Source of the DNA: Rhizomys pruinosus
Lineage: Eukaryota > Chordata > Mammalia > Rodentia > Spalacidae
Direction: 5' to 3'
DNA: 64,000 bases
NCBI GenBank assembly: GCA_009823505.1
Contig: VZQC01010403.1
Span: 520,293 to 584,292, forward strand
Shown here: piece by piece, positions 34,471 to 45,640 of the stretch
How positions within the stretch are numbered: the first letter of the stretch is position 1
How the letters are laid out: every line of letters starts with the position of its first letter
Translations under genes and position numbers: made by a program
Notes under the pieces: generated by a model
Databases searched by the model: none
What the model was told of the DNA's origin: nothing
Seen by the model: only the letters and a program-made list of their open reading frames with translations

Positions 34471-35224
34471 TGCGGAGCGGCAGCCACGCTCAGCCCAGAG
34501 CGGGGGGCATGAGCGTAGAAGCATCACGGCTTTGGGCTCTGAGTGCACTGGGGCCGTGGGCCGGGCGAGGAGGCGATGAACGGCTTCAGCACTGAGGAGG
34601 ACAGCCGCGAGGGGCCTCCCGCTAGAGCTGCAGAAGAGCATCTCACAAAAGAAGCTCAAGCTGGATAACGACCGCAGCATAAGTGCAACAAAGAGACTTA
34701 AGACATTTGCTGCAGAGACTTCAACAGAGCTGCAGAGACTTCAGACCAGGACTTCAGACCAGGCTTCAACAGGGCTTGGCTAGCAGAGACTGTGAGCTGG
34801 CACTTGGAAGGGCCTCGGTGCCGCAGGCTCGGTGTAGCCAGAAAGAACCCACCGAGCTGGCCCGGGCACCAATACGACGGACCCAGAGAGAGAACCAGGC
34901 ATTAAACTTGGGGCCGAAAGAGGCGTGGGGCGCACAGGAGATGGCGTAGGCGGCCAGCAGCCTGCAGGCAAGGAGGCGGAGCAGCCCCGCCGAGGCGGCG
35001 GTCCGGGCTTTCTCGTGGCGGAGGCTGAACTTGGACAATAAAGTAAAGGGGCCCGGTAAAGGGGCCTGGAAGCTCGTTCAGAACTCATTGTGGTCAGGGT
35101 GAAACCACTTTGAGAAGGACGAGCTAGAAAGGGGCCCGGTAAAGGGGCCTGGAAGGCTCCCCAGAAGGGGGGACAGTGAAGCTCCCCGGAGGGGGAACAG
35201 TTACAGTCTCTTTACTAAAATAAT
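34471..35224 (+). other. CpG-rich non-coding interior of the LTR element
   Basis: The interior has many CpGs (34461-34640 and 34800-35010), unlike nearly all surrounding clean sequence. It contains short tandem pieces: 'tgcagagacttca' at 34711 and 34731, 'gacttcagacca' twice from 34738, and a 28-bp unit at 35045-35072 repeated at 35128-35155. No frame is long or motif-bearing. It may hold the packaging signal, as in other non-autonomous retroelements; that is inference. Confidence 0.7.
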
Positions 35225-35238
35225 AAAAAAGGGGGAGA
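35225..35238 (+). promoter_or_regulatory. Polypurine tract
   Basis: An A/G-only tract, AAAAAAGGGGGAGA, immediately before the TG of the 3' LTR. This is the standard place for plus-strand priming. Confidence 0.85.
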
Positions 35239-35602
35239 TGTGGAGAGCAGGTGTGGCAAGAGTCCCAGGATGGCACCCGAGACTTTAGCCAAGTCTTATG
35301 ACTAACACCTGATTCCCTGCTACCTCTAAGTAAAGCCACGTTCACCGTTTGAGCTACGCAGGTGCACCCTGTATACAAGATCAGGCCAGATGATGCCAAT
35401 AGACTGAGGCCACGCAATCTGGGCTGGGAAGGTGGAGCGGGAGAGGCATAAATAAAGGGACTTTCTGGTCTTGGGAGGAAGAAGAACAAGAAAAAGATAA
35501 GTGAAAGAAGTAAAAATGCTGTAAAGGTCCTGAATAAACCGCTTTGAGAAGAACCAGTGAGAGGTGCTTTGTTTCTGCGGTTTCATACAAGTGCTCCCTA
35601 CA
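35239..35602 (+). repeat. 3' LTR
   Basis: Same length as the 5' LTR with 16 differences by my count; AATAAA at 35533-35538. Followed directly by the target duplication cgtgac. Confidence 0.92.
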
Positions 35603-35911
35603 CGTGACTAGATTTTTTTATGTGGTTTCAGGGGATAGAACTCAGGTCCTCCTGCTTTCGAGACAAACTCTTGGCAGACCGAGCCATCTCCCCAGATGAG
35701 AGTGCCTTCTTTTAGAAAGAAGTGGTAATGGCAAAAGTAGTTTGAAGAGTAATTACTGGAGCATACATGCCACTCCTTGAAGACAGATATGACTTGGGGA
35801 TGAACAATTTTTCACATAACTGATACTATACTTAGGATACAACTGAATGTATCTGAATGAAGTATGTGTGTCTGGGAAAAAGTAAACACAAGATTTTGGA
35901 AGACATTTTCT

Positions 35912-36127
35912 GGGCTGAGGCTGTATCTCAGTGCTTGGCCACCATGCAAGAAGCCTTGGGTTCCATCCCTAGCACTACACAAACCAGAATTGATGATGCA
36001 TAACTGTGTTGCAATACTCCAGAGGAGGAGGCAGGATTTTGAATTACAGGTCCAACTCAACTACATACTGAGTTTGAGGCTAGCTAAGATGGAGTACATA
36101 AAACCCCATCTCAAAGAAAGAAAAAAG
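35912..36127 (+). mobile_element. B4 SINE
   Basis: ID-like head 'gggctgaggctgtatctcagtgcttggccaccatgcaagaagccttgggttccatccctagcac', then a B1-like half ('ggaggaggcaggatt', 'gagtttgaggctagct', 'aaaaccccatctcaaag'). Confidence 0.8.
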
Positions 36128-37284
36128 ACATTTTCAATCTGTGAAGACAATACATATTAAGGTCATGTTTATCACCACAAGCCTCTCTAGGCTGTAGCAC
36201 ATTTGGTTTCCTTAGCAAGAAGAAATGACAAGGGACAAGTAACTCAGAAGGAAATGTTTTGAATTGACAGTCTTATAGAAACTCCAGCTCATTTCTCTTG
36301 GAAAGAACGTTGTCCACAATGCTCCAGAAAGGCACACAAGTGGATTCCTTAGAACAGGGGCTTCCTAGCATACGTGGAATTTTCTAGAAAAGCCTCTATG
36401 TTCAGTCTAGTCCATTGACTTGAGCTCAGTGGATATATCATTGGGAAATTGTGCCACAAACAAAATTAACATGGATTGTACATGCCCACAGGACTTGAAC
36501 CTGAGCGATTCCCATGGTCCCACAGTTATATAGACCTGGGCCTCCCAAGCAATGCACACCAGCAGATTCAGAACTATTCCTGATACACCAGCCCTGACAG
36601 CACATACCATACCCAGAAAAGCATCAGAGCACTTTCCCGCTATGCCCACCCAGGCTCCACCTTCAGTAGGCTCTCCATCACCTGCCATCCCTTCCAACAT
36701 ATCCTGCCAGGCTTACTGGCTTCCTCCCAGAAGTCAAGAACCAAGTTGGCCATCTAGGCAGAAAGAGAACAAAGCACAGCCAGCAAGCATCACCCCACAA
36801 TCAAGCATTCTTGATCACCTTCAAGGATTTCGCCTTTCCAACTTAGGAGATTCTTTATTTAATATGGAAAATGTGTCTTTGAATATTTAATCCTCAATGG
36901 AGTATAGGTGATGTTTAATGCAAAAAAAATCCTGGCCTCATCTGGAAACCAAATGTCTTTGCTTTTCCCAGCTTCTAGTGATTTCCATCAATGTGTTCCT
37001 GGGTGTGGCGAGGACTCTATGCACAAATTTTGAGGAAATCATAGAGCATTAGGCCAACAAGAAGCATCATAATCACAGAATCCATGGTTACAGTCCATAG
37101 TGGGGAGTGGCTGCCAATCTTACTATGACTGTATAAATGTGTTAACTGAATAAAAAATAAATGCAAAAAATTACATGACAAAATGAAATTGGGCATATTT
37201 ATTGGGAAGAAAGGGGTAAGACTGACAAGGAACACATCAGAGTCTTGAGGTAATAAGAACCTTAGCTTCTAAAATTGAATTGGA
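36128..37284. other. No recognised feature
   Basis: Apparently unique. A 112-codon frame at 36552-36890 (Pro/Ser-rich) and a hydrophobic antisense 72-codon frame at 37017-37235 show no family motif, and I do not call them genes. Confidence 0.4.
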
Positions 37285-37851
37285 GAGTGCACAGAGCTTA
37301 GATTGGGGATTGCCCAGGACCACCTGAAGCACAGGTAGGAGTTGGATTATTTGGGTGGATTAATAAGACAGGTGGATTATTTGGTTTGATTCAATCATCT
37401 TTGGTTTGATTCAATCATCTTGTGTGGCTGCGGGGGAGAAGTTGTCCTGCTAGCTGGTATAAAAGGTGGGCCTGTTACCACTGTGAGACTTGAGTGCACA
37501 GAGCTTAGATCAGGGATTTCCCAGGACCACCTGAAGCATAGAGTACCTGGCATAACCTCCACCCCAACTGGAATTGCCTAGGGAGTGTCCAAGTAGATTC
37601 TTTGGAGAACCTTCAGAACAGAAAGGGAAGAGTGAGTTAGACTTCCAATAGAAAGCCTAAAACTTAGACAAGTCAACACTCCGTAAGCAAGGAGAAAAAC
37701 AAACAAACCAACAAACAAATAAACAAACAATGGAGGCATCTGAAGGTGGGAGGCAAAGCAAGCCTTCAACACAATGAAGAGGCATTTGGGATTCACATTG
37801 GAATACAGGCAAAGAGAAACCCACATGCCAGGGACATGAAGAAGGGACAAC
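37285..37851 (+). promoter_or_regulatory. L1 5' UTR with tandem monomer
   Basis: 'gagtgcacagagcttaga' begins at 37285 and again at 37492, a spacing of 207 bases, followed each time by '...cccaggaccacctgaagca'. Tandem ~200-bp monomers are the known promoter arrangement of rodent L1. TATAAAAGG lies at about 37459. A perfect 20-bp tandem duplication sits at 37381-37400 and 37401-37420. Confidence 0.7.
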
Positions 37852-38930
37852 ATGGGAAAGATGCATGATAATTCCACACCAAGCTCTACTAACCCTGTGA
37901 GAGACTCCTACAGTGGGATCCCTCTGGGCATGGCCCAGGACACAGATCTCAGAAGAACAATTGTGGACATACTCAAAGAAATCAAAGACTATAAAGAACA
38001 AGTCAGAGAACTGAGGAGAGAGAATGTAAAACTCAAGAATGACCTAGAGAGAGAGAATGACAAACTCCAGAAGGAAGTGGAAACACTGAAAAGATCTCAT
38101 GTTGAAAAAGAAAAGGAAACCAACTAGTGAAGCAAAGAGCTACAGGAAGACATTGAGAAGCTCCAAAAAAGGAAGTGGAAATATTAAAGAAATCAGAAGA
38201 GGAAATGAAAAAGGAATCAAAAACTCACCCAATCAAGAGGAAAGGAATTCAAAAAGCCCCAGAAGTAGAATGGAGGAAGCAGAACAAAGAATATCAGACC
38301 TGGAAGATAACGCAGAACAGCGAAAAACCTCAAGGAAAGGTTACAAAAAATTTAAAAATACACAAAAGTGCATTTGTGGGATTGTGGGACACTATGGAAA
38401 GATCAAACCTCCCCATTATAGGAATAGAGGAAGGAGAAGAATCCCAAGAGAATGGTATTGGTTAGATCTTCCACAGAATAATAGATGATAATTTCCCCAA
38501 ACTTAAAAAGACAAACCCACACAAATAAAAGAAGCACATAGAATTCCAAACAGACAAGATCAGAAAAGAAACTCTCCATGCCATATCATAGTTAAAACAC
38601 TAGATGTCCAAAACAAAGACAAAATTCTGAAAGCCACAAGAGAAAAACAAGTTACAGATGAGGGGAAACCTATCAGAATTACAACTGACTTCTCAGTGCA
38701 AACTATGAAAGCAAGAAGAACGTGGAGCAAAGCATTCCCAGTGTTAAAGGACTATAAATGCCAACCCAGGTTACTATACCCAGCAAAAAATGTTGATTTT
38801 AGTTGATGGAGAGAGAAAAATCTTCCATGACATAAATAAGATGAAAGAATTCATGTCCAGAAAACTAACCCTTCCGAGAATACTTGAAGCAATTCAAAGG
38901 AAAGAATAAAGGAGCAACTATCCCCAGGCA
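37852..38930 (+). pseudogene. L1 ORF1 pseudogene
   Basis: L1 ORF1 normally encodes a trimeric RNA-binding chaperone of about 350-370 residues. The N-terminal part (37852-38127) is polar and heptad-rich (EIKDYKEQVRELRRENVKL and following), as in the coiled coil, and ends at a TAG. RRM-region motifs follow in other frames (GLWDTMERSNLPIIGIEEGEE near 38383-38445). The C-terminal domain remains readable (QTMKARRTW, LLYPAK near 38700-38800). Stops and frame changes are spread along its length. Confidence 0.85.
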
Positions 38931-38992
38931 CCTAGAAAGAGAAATTAATAAAAGCATAACTGAAGAAGTAAAAACTTAGACCAAAAACACAA

Positions 38993-40913
38993 ATGGATAA
39001 TAAGGTGAAAGGAAGTAACACATGCCTATCAGTTATAACCTTAAATATTAATGGACTAAACTCCCCAATCAAAAGACATACACCGAGTGATTGGATTAAG
39101 AAAGAGAACTCATCTATACGTTGTATACAAGAAACACATTTTACATTCAAGGATAGGCACCACCTTAATGTGAAAGGATGGAAAAAAACCTTCCAAGCAA
39201 ATAGTACCAAAAAGAAAGCAGGTGTTGCTACTTTAATATCAGACAAAATAGACTTCAAACTAAAAGAAATCAGAAGAGACAAAGACAGCCATTAAATTTT
39301 TATCAAAGGAACAATTGACCATGAAGATTTCACAATCATGAATATATATGCACCAAACTCTGGTGCATCAAACTTTATAAAGACAATTCTCCAGAACCAG
39401 AAGACTATATTAACCCCAGTACACTCATAGTAGGGGACTTCAATACCCTGCTGAGCCCTTTGGACAGGTCAACCAGACAAAGAATAAACAGAGAGACATC
39501 TGAACTGAATGATATGAAACACCAAATGGACCTCACAGACATCTACCAAATATTCCACCCTAAAACCAGAGAATACACTTTCTACTCAGCACCCCATGGA
39601 ACATTCTCCAAAATTGAGCACATACTGGGACAAAGAAGAAACCTCCACAAATACAAAAAGATTGAAATAATTCCATCCATTCTATCAGACCACAACACAA
39701 TAAAGCTCATTATCAACACCAGGATAAGCCCTACTATCTACAAGAACACATGGAGACTGAATAACACACTCCTAAATAATGACTGGGTCAAGGAAAAGAT
39801 AAAGAGAGAAATAAAAGCATTCCTGGAACTGAATGACAATGATAACACAACACAACAAAACTTATGGGATACTTTAAAAGCAGTCTTGAGAGGGAAGTTT
39901 ATAGCCCTGGGTGCCTACATTAGAAAAACAGAAGGAGCACAAGTGAATGATCTAACACTGCAGCTAAAAGCACTTGAGAGATAACAACAGATGAACTCTA
40001 AATGCAACAGACAGGAAGAAATAACAAAAATCAGAGTAGAAAGCAAAGAATTAGAAGCAAAGAAAACAATAAAAAAAATCAATGAATCCTAAAGTTGGTT
40101 CTTTGAAAGAATAAATAAGATAGACAGACCTCTAGCCCAGTTAACCAAACAAAAGAAGGAGCAACTCCACATCAATAGAATCCATGATGAAATGGGAAAT
40201 ATCACAACAGATAATGAAAAGATCCAGAAAATCATACAGGTATACTTCAAAAACCTATACTCTACCAAGTTTGAAAACCTAGAAGAAATGGATGAATATC
40301 TGAAATCCTGGGAATCACCAAAGCTCAACCAAGAAGAGATCAACAGCTTAAACAGACCCATAATATATGAAGAAATTGAAGATGTAATAAGAAACCTCCC
40401 AACTAAAAAAAGCTCAGGCCCAGATGGTTTCACAGCAGAATGCTATAAAACATTTCAAAAAGACTTACAACCATTATTACTCAAGTTGCTTAGAAGGATA
40501 CAAACAGAGGGAAAAATGGGAAAATGACAGAAGCATTCCCTTTAAAGGTAGGAACTTGGCAAAGCTGCCCCCTGTCTCTTCAATATAGTGCTTGAAACTC
40601 TTGCTAGGGAAATAAGGCAAGAAAAGGAAATTAAAGGAGTACTAATTGGAAAAGAGGAAGTCAAGCTATCCCTTTTTGCTGATGACATGATTGTTTACTT
40701 AAGGGATGCTAAAAACTCCACCAGAAAACTCCTAGAAATGATTAACAGCTTCAGCAAAGTGGCAGGATACAAAATTAACCTAAAAAAATCAATGGCCTTT
40801 CTTTACACCAAGAACAAGCAACTGGAGAAAGAATTCAAAGAGACCTTCCCACTCACAATAGCCTCAAAAACAATAAAATACCTAGGAACAAACCTAACCA
40901 AAGACACCAAAGA
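38993..40913 (+). pseudogene. L1 ORF2 pseudogene (endonuclease plus partial reverse transcriptase)
   Basis: ORF2 supplies the endonuclease and reverse transcriptase for target-primed insertion. Endonuclease motifs are visible: Asn in LNING (39044-39046), QETH (39128-39139), IYAPN (39344-39358), GDFNT (39433-39447), SDHN (39685-39696). The usual Asp of the SKIDH motif is Glu here (39607-39621). There is a TAA at 39293, a frame change between 39358 and 39430, and a TAA at 39982. Reverse transcriptase begins with KSSGPDGF (about 40411) but jumps near 40517-40531 to the region around the catalytic FADD (40675-40686), losing over 100 residues. The copy ends at the n at 40914. Confidence 0.88.
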
Positions 40914-40914
40914 N

Positions 40915-42240
40915 GTCACAATAGACCCTAGAGAGTTATGCCTGTATATTGCCTTCCTCCTGTCCTTCCCCAGAGGAACCTGAAGGAGCCTCTGTGGTTA
41001 CTAAGGGGTCACTGGCTGAGCACAAACTGGAGGAAAGGGAATAATAACAGGTCAGACTTTTTTGGAGGCCATTGGATACTGGGGTGCCTGATCTTTATAT
41101 GGATATGTACCCAGAAGACCCTAAAAAGCACTGTGGCCCTCCAGTTAAAGTAGGGGCCCTATGGAGGTCAGGTGATAATAAATGGAGTTTTGCCTGAAGT
41201 CCAACTCACAGTGAGCCCAGTGGATCCCAGGCACGCATTACCCGAGTATTCAATTCCCCAAAGTCCCCACCGAAGTAATCCATTGGGATAGATATATTAA
41301 AGAAATTGCAGAATAACACGGTCCACCATTTGATTCCCGTGACCTGATGAGAGAGGGCATACTTATGGTCGGACATAGGTCTGCAAATGGAAACACAATA
41401 GTGCGTGTTGCCTATCACTCAGCTGTAGGGACAATGATGAGTAGCCCATAAACAGTAAAGGTTCAGATTCCCTGGGACGGATATGCAAGAGAAGAAATGC
41501 ACTCGCAAGTCAATCAGACTTGTAAAGATGCTGCGCGGCTGTGGCGATGGCTACTACACACAGGCCCCTGACCATCACTTCAACGTCTCCTCACATTTAG
41601 GAGCTCCTGTGCAAATAAGGAATAGATGATCATGGGTACAGGAAGGCATGTGGCTGCTATCGCACAACACAAACTCAACCCAGATAGTCGGACAACCAAT
41701 ATATAGGTCACTGAATACCAGAGTCGCGTGCTCAGTGAGCCTTTACCTTACGAAGCAAGACACCATTAATATGGTCTCCTGGCTTGCCTGGTATGAAGCT
41801 CTACTTGACTGGTCCATTCTGACTCTGCTTTTCTCATACCCATGGGCCCAGGTAGGTCACATTCAACAAGGGGACGTCACATAACCAGACACAGAACCCA
41901 CAAATGGTGCTTTCAGCCCTCGACAAAGGACCAGACGAAGCAATATGTAGACGTGATTACTATAGTTTACATCAGGGGTATGTTAACTCTCTAGCATTGT
42001 GCCATAACTTAGTTAGCAGGGATCTTGATATCGCCTGAGAAACATACTTTCACATATATAAAAGAAAATCCACACACACTGTTGTGTTTGCAGGCCGGAC
42101 ACTTTGAAGGCATTCAAGAATGGTATGGGGTACCGTCTGCACTTCGACCTCAGTGGACCCAGATGGAACATGAAGTAAGGATGCAAGCTAGTTCTCATGT
42201 CTTAGTTGTGGTGAACATAAAAAAAGACCGTAACGTATGA
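40915..42240 (+). other. Unassigned, perhaps ERV-derived, in the low-accuracy block
   Basis: More coherent than the rest of the block, with short sense frames (40938-41153, 41648-41884) ending in stops. The spacing and phrasing feel retroviral, but I cannot assign a domain and the sequence may be error-laden. Confidence 0.25.
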
Positions 42241-43189
42241 ATACTGACATTTGAACTAACTGGGAATATAAAATGCTAGTTGATTTATTTGTAGTTTGTA
42301 TTGGGTTGGTCTCTACATTTTTCCAAAATAGAGAAGTAAGGCTCTTTGTGAAGATCCACCTAATAATATAACATCTAGCATGAACAAACGGAGCCTGAGG
42401 CCACTAACTTGAAGATTATAATCTCACAGAGAACCCACTACTATTTCCCCAACACATCTATGTCCTTTTCTCTGCAAATGTTACTACTCAATCAGTAAGA
42501 CACAATAAAAATTAATAATCAATTCACATAATTCTAACCGATATGAGGAAATATGTTTTTTCAAAGATAGTAAGAACAAGCATATGAGTCTACGTCTGTG
42601 CTGCATCCAAGCAAGAGAACAGGTGACATACTCAGAGAGCAGGAATGAACCTGATGTTCCTGTTTAAAAATAGTTGAGGATTATAACGAGAACAATGTAA
42701 ATCATACAATTGATAATTGGCACTTTGTCTGCAGACAAGACTAGCTAGCACTGAATCTTCTGTGAGAATAATTGTTTTTATACTTTTACCTCGCACTGAG
42801 TAGATTAATTGCTTCTATTGGCATACTGTGTACTCCTAGGTATATTCTTCTTCTTCGCGTCAAAAAGGGGCCTACAAAGCAATATGGTATAAGGCAATTA
42901 GTGCTGGCGTTCTATTGTTATTTTGGTGTTATATTAGTATTGTTGTGAGCCATGCGGGGTCACATTGACTCTCTCATGTAGCTCTCCGCTCGGTCAATGA
43001 AGCATCAATATGTAGGACCAGGCCTGGAGTCTTGAAACTCGCACCAGAGATCCGCCTGCCCATCTAGCCATCCGCTAGTGCGGATTAGGTGAGCACCACC
43101 ATCAATCTCCTCGCGTACCCCGGCTTCTAAAGGGAACAGCGAAATTAGACTAGGTTGAAGTTTATTAAAAAGGAGATATAATTGTGTCT
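42241..43189. other. Nothing recognised (low-accuracy block)
   Basis: No repeat or frame that I can place. Confidence 0.35.
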
Positions 43190-43465
43190 GGAGCTGGATG
43201 AGATGGGCTTCACCTACGGGGGTAAAGAGTGCCAATTGCTCTTTGCGCCACAGAGGAACCAGGTTCGATCCCAGCACCCACATGGGGCTCGCAGAACAGC
43301 TGTCCATCACAACTCTGAATTCCAGGAGTAAGCTCCAGATCCTATGGTGTATATTTAATGCCCTCTCTTGACCCTCTGCATAGGCATTGCAATAGAACTA
43401 CAGGCAGACCAGTACATACTCATACAACTTAAATGAACTAAAATTGAATAATAGATTAATTAAAA
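43190..43465 (+). mobile_element. B2-type SINE, error-laden
   Basis: 'gagctggatgagatgggctt', 'gaaccaggttcgatcccagcacccacatgg', 'ctgaattccaggagtaagctcc', 'atgccctctcttgaccctctgca', 'aggcattgca'. Order is right but with many indels. Confidence 0.75.
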
Positions 43466-43544
43466 AAAACGAGAACTTAAAAATACATTACAATATAATT
43501 CCTGAAAAATCCATTAATGCTACACATGTGAAAGGTTACTTTTG

Positions 43545-43835
43545 TAGGGCTGGAGTGATAAAGCCCTAAGGCGGGGTTGATAAATGAAGAAAACACCAGA
43601 CGAAATGTCTTTTTGTTAAGACCCAAGTTCACTCTCCTAGCAGATTATCCCACATGGCAGCTTAAGAACGTCTGTAACTCCTATTCCAAGAGAACTCCAT
43701 TGCTCACAGTTAAAGAGGAGGAATCTTGAGACCCCTTTACTCGAACTCTCGAGTCGTGCGCAAGCAATAAGTCATGACATACTAACGAGACTATATACAA
43801 CATGCATGCTCAGACAGTACAATTCATTAACCCAT
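43545..43835 (+). mobile_element. B2-type SINE, long form, error-laden
   Basis: 'agggctggagtgataaagcc', 'cacatggcagcttaagaacgtctgtaactcctattccaagagaactcca' and 'catgcatgctcagacagtacaattcatt' keep the B2 order. Extra sequence is scattered between. Confidence 0.65.
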
Positions 43836-44394
43836 TAACCTAACAATAATAATAACAATAAAATAAAATAATAAATAAAGTTTAATTTTTGTAGTATATG
43901 ACTATTAATTAATGCGTCCACAATTGTTTTGCTATAAATTGAAATAAAATTGTTATTGTATACAGGATAATTATCTTGCTGCTTTCACTATAATTTTTTA
44001 CGAGAAGGCTCTGAGCAGAGTTGTAAGCTCCGCCTAATGTGTATAACCCGTAAAGAATAGGCAAGCAGCCCAGCTAATTTCAAAGTCAAAATGCAGACAC
44101 ATATAGGCATGCGATGCATCCGAAAGACAGTGACAATGGCAGAGAAATAGGAAGTAAACATTTTGGGGACCACAATGTGTTGAGAAACACCTGAGTAAAG
44201 ACAATTCATGACTGAGAAGGGATTTCACGAATGTATTTTAAGGGCTCCTCTAGCGCACGCCATGTTGGAAACCCTTGGCCTGAGCATAAGAGGAACACAA
44301 TCGTCAACCTGGAAGAAGCAGATGGGACCTCCTTAGGACCATTCAATACCGTGTAAGAGATCTCGCAAGGATATTGGCCCACGGCATGTTCGGT

Positions 44395-44540
44395 GGATGC
44401 GCCCTTTATTCCCAGAACACTCATGGAAGTACGAGGTGGGTGTGACTCTCTGAGTTCAAGGCAGCCTGGGTTACATAAAACAAGAATTTCTAGGGCTAGC
44501 TGGGGTATATTAACAGGCAGATTTGTCAAAAAAACACATT
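44395..44540 (+). mobile_element. B1 SINE, error-laden
   Basis: 'cactcatggaagtacgaggtggg', 'tctctgagttcaaggcagcctgggttac', 'ctagggctagctggggt', 'gtcaaaaaaac'. Confidence 0.55.
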
Positions 44541-44789
44541 CACAGATATGGGGATCATGAATCGAATTAGCGTAAAGCGGTGTAGTGTCTGACAGAATCC
44601 GAAGGATATATTATGAAAAACTCTTTACAATAGTCCCGAAGAAATGAATGGTTATCATGTCGAATCAGGTACCTATATCACTTAATTCACAAGCAGACAT
44701 CAAAGTGAGATAGATACTGACTTAATTCTTATAGAAAGTATTGTGCGGAGACAAACCAAGAGTTAATTAGCTATGGTAGGCGTTAGTTT

Positions 44790-45040
44790 TTAATCTTTAT
44801 TTTATTTAGTTTATTAATGGGCTATTCTATAAAGTGTGATTTATTTGAGACATGTAGGGTAATAGGATAGGTGCACAGCAGTGGAGTACAAGTATCGATG
44901 TTATGCAGACGAGTGGATGTAAGATTTCTCCCTGGAGCTGGAGTTCTCCTGGGAATTGGAGTTTCAGATTGGTTCTCGGGCCAACATGTGGGATGCTGCG
45001 GGATTGAATCGGGTCCCCTCAAGAGAATACAGATTTAGCT
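44790..45040 (-). mobile_element. B2 SINE, antisense, long form, error-laden
   Basis: 'ccctggagctggagttctcctgggaattggagtttcagattggttctcgggcc' followed by 'gggatgctgcgggattgaatcgggtcc'. The 17-bp duplication is still visible. Confidence 0.75.
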
Positions 45041-45179
45041 AATAATATGCTAGGGAACCATGCAGATATTCAAGGAAGAAACTGGTCTACCAACTCTCCA
45101 GCTCACCATCATTTTTCTGGATATAGTGACTTTATATGTGTGGTGGTTTTAAATTTGTTATTTTTTACTTGAGTTTATT

Positions 45180-45434
45180 TGTTCAGTGCTGATATTGGAT
45201 TGTACTGTCTTTCATGACGAGGGAAGACTAATTCGCCGTGCTGTCGTGCGTCATGCCGGGAGGAATCAAGAGAGATAGGTCTGCAGGATCGCCCTCTGTA
45301 CTTGGAAGTTCTCCTGGGAATTTGGGCAGATTATCAGCAAGGTTCTTAGCCGCCAATATGAGTGGGCGATCCAACCCAGGTTCTCTGATAGAGCAGTTGG
45401 TGCTCTTACTCGCTAGGCTATCTCTCCACCCCGG
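45180..45434 (-). mobile_element. B2 SINE, antisense, long form, error-laden
   Basis: 'tgctgtcgtgcgtcatgccgggagg', 'acttggaagttctcctgggaatttgggcagatt', 'ttcttagccgccaatatgagtgggcgatccaacccagg', 'gctatctctccacccc'. Confidence 0.8.
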
Positions 45435-45640
45435 TATTTTTTGGAGACAGTGTCTCACTTTTATTACAAGTTGTCCGTGGGTGATGCTTTTGCTCTGCTT
45501 AGGACACTGGTCTGGGCCCTTTCGCAAGCCTCGTGACAGACTGTCCGCTAAGAGTGATGTTCAATGTGTGTGTACTCTGCTGGGCCTTCGCACGGAAGTT
45601 GCGGTGGTATTGATTTAACATGGCGTGTGCCACACATGCA
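45435..45640 (-). mobile_element. Possible antisense B1, error-laden
   Basis: Opens with 'ttttttggagacagtgtctcac', an antisense B1 3' end, then becomes unreadable. Confidence 0.35.

Larger units (their letters stand above)
34087..35602 (+). mobile_element. Complete non-autonomous LTR retroelement (tRNA-Ile primed)
   Basis: Layout: 364-bp LTR (34087-34450), primer site (34453-34470), 768-bp non-coding interior, purine tract (35225-35238), 364-bp LTR (35239-35602). Both LTRs start TG and end CA. The 6-bp direct repeat cgtgac flanks the element (34081-34086 and 35603-35608). I count 16 differences between the LTRs, about 4.4%. No gag, pol or env reading is present, so it must have been moved by proteins from another element. 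A 6-bp duplication is usual for class II (ERVK-like) elements. The family is not named here. Confidence 0.93.
33855..35694 (-). mobile_element. Old B4-type SINE, antisense, split by an ERV
   Basis: The left part (33855-34086) holds antisense B1-like blocks ('ttttggacatggtctctcc', 'ctgtctccccagcactagggctcaagtgcatgcaa'). The right part (35609-35694) holds the antisense head ('ggggatagaactcaggtcctcctgc', 'gagccatctccccag'). Removing 34087-35602 and one copy of cgtgac rejoins them. Confidence 0.75.
37285..40913 (+). mobile_element. L1 element, sense, broken, cut off at 40914
   Basis: It contains a 5' UTR with promoter-like repeats (37285-37851), ORF1 (37852-about 38930), a short spacer and ORF2 from 38993. 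The element is interrupted in the reverse transcriptase C-terminal region at the single n at 40914, after which unrelated noisy sequence begins. Multiple stops, a frameshift and an internal deletion make it inactive. Confidence 0.9.

Noticed and set aside
34174..34680. 168-codon antisense open frame
   Set aside because: It runs through the LTR and into the ERV interior on the opposite strand and has no known motif. Similar frames in the 3' LTR simply reflect LTR duplication.
36552..36890. 112-codon Pro/Ser-rich frame
   Set aside because: No conserved motif, no splice or promoter context, and no second copy. A frame of this length by chance is plausible in 64 kb.
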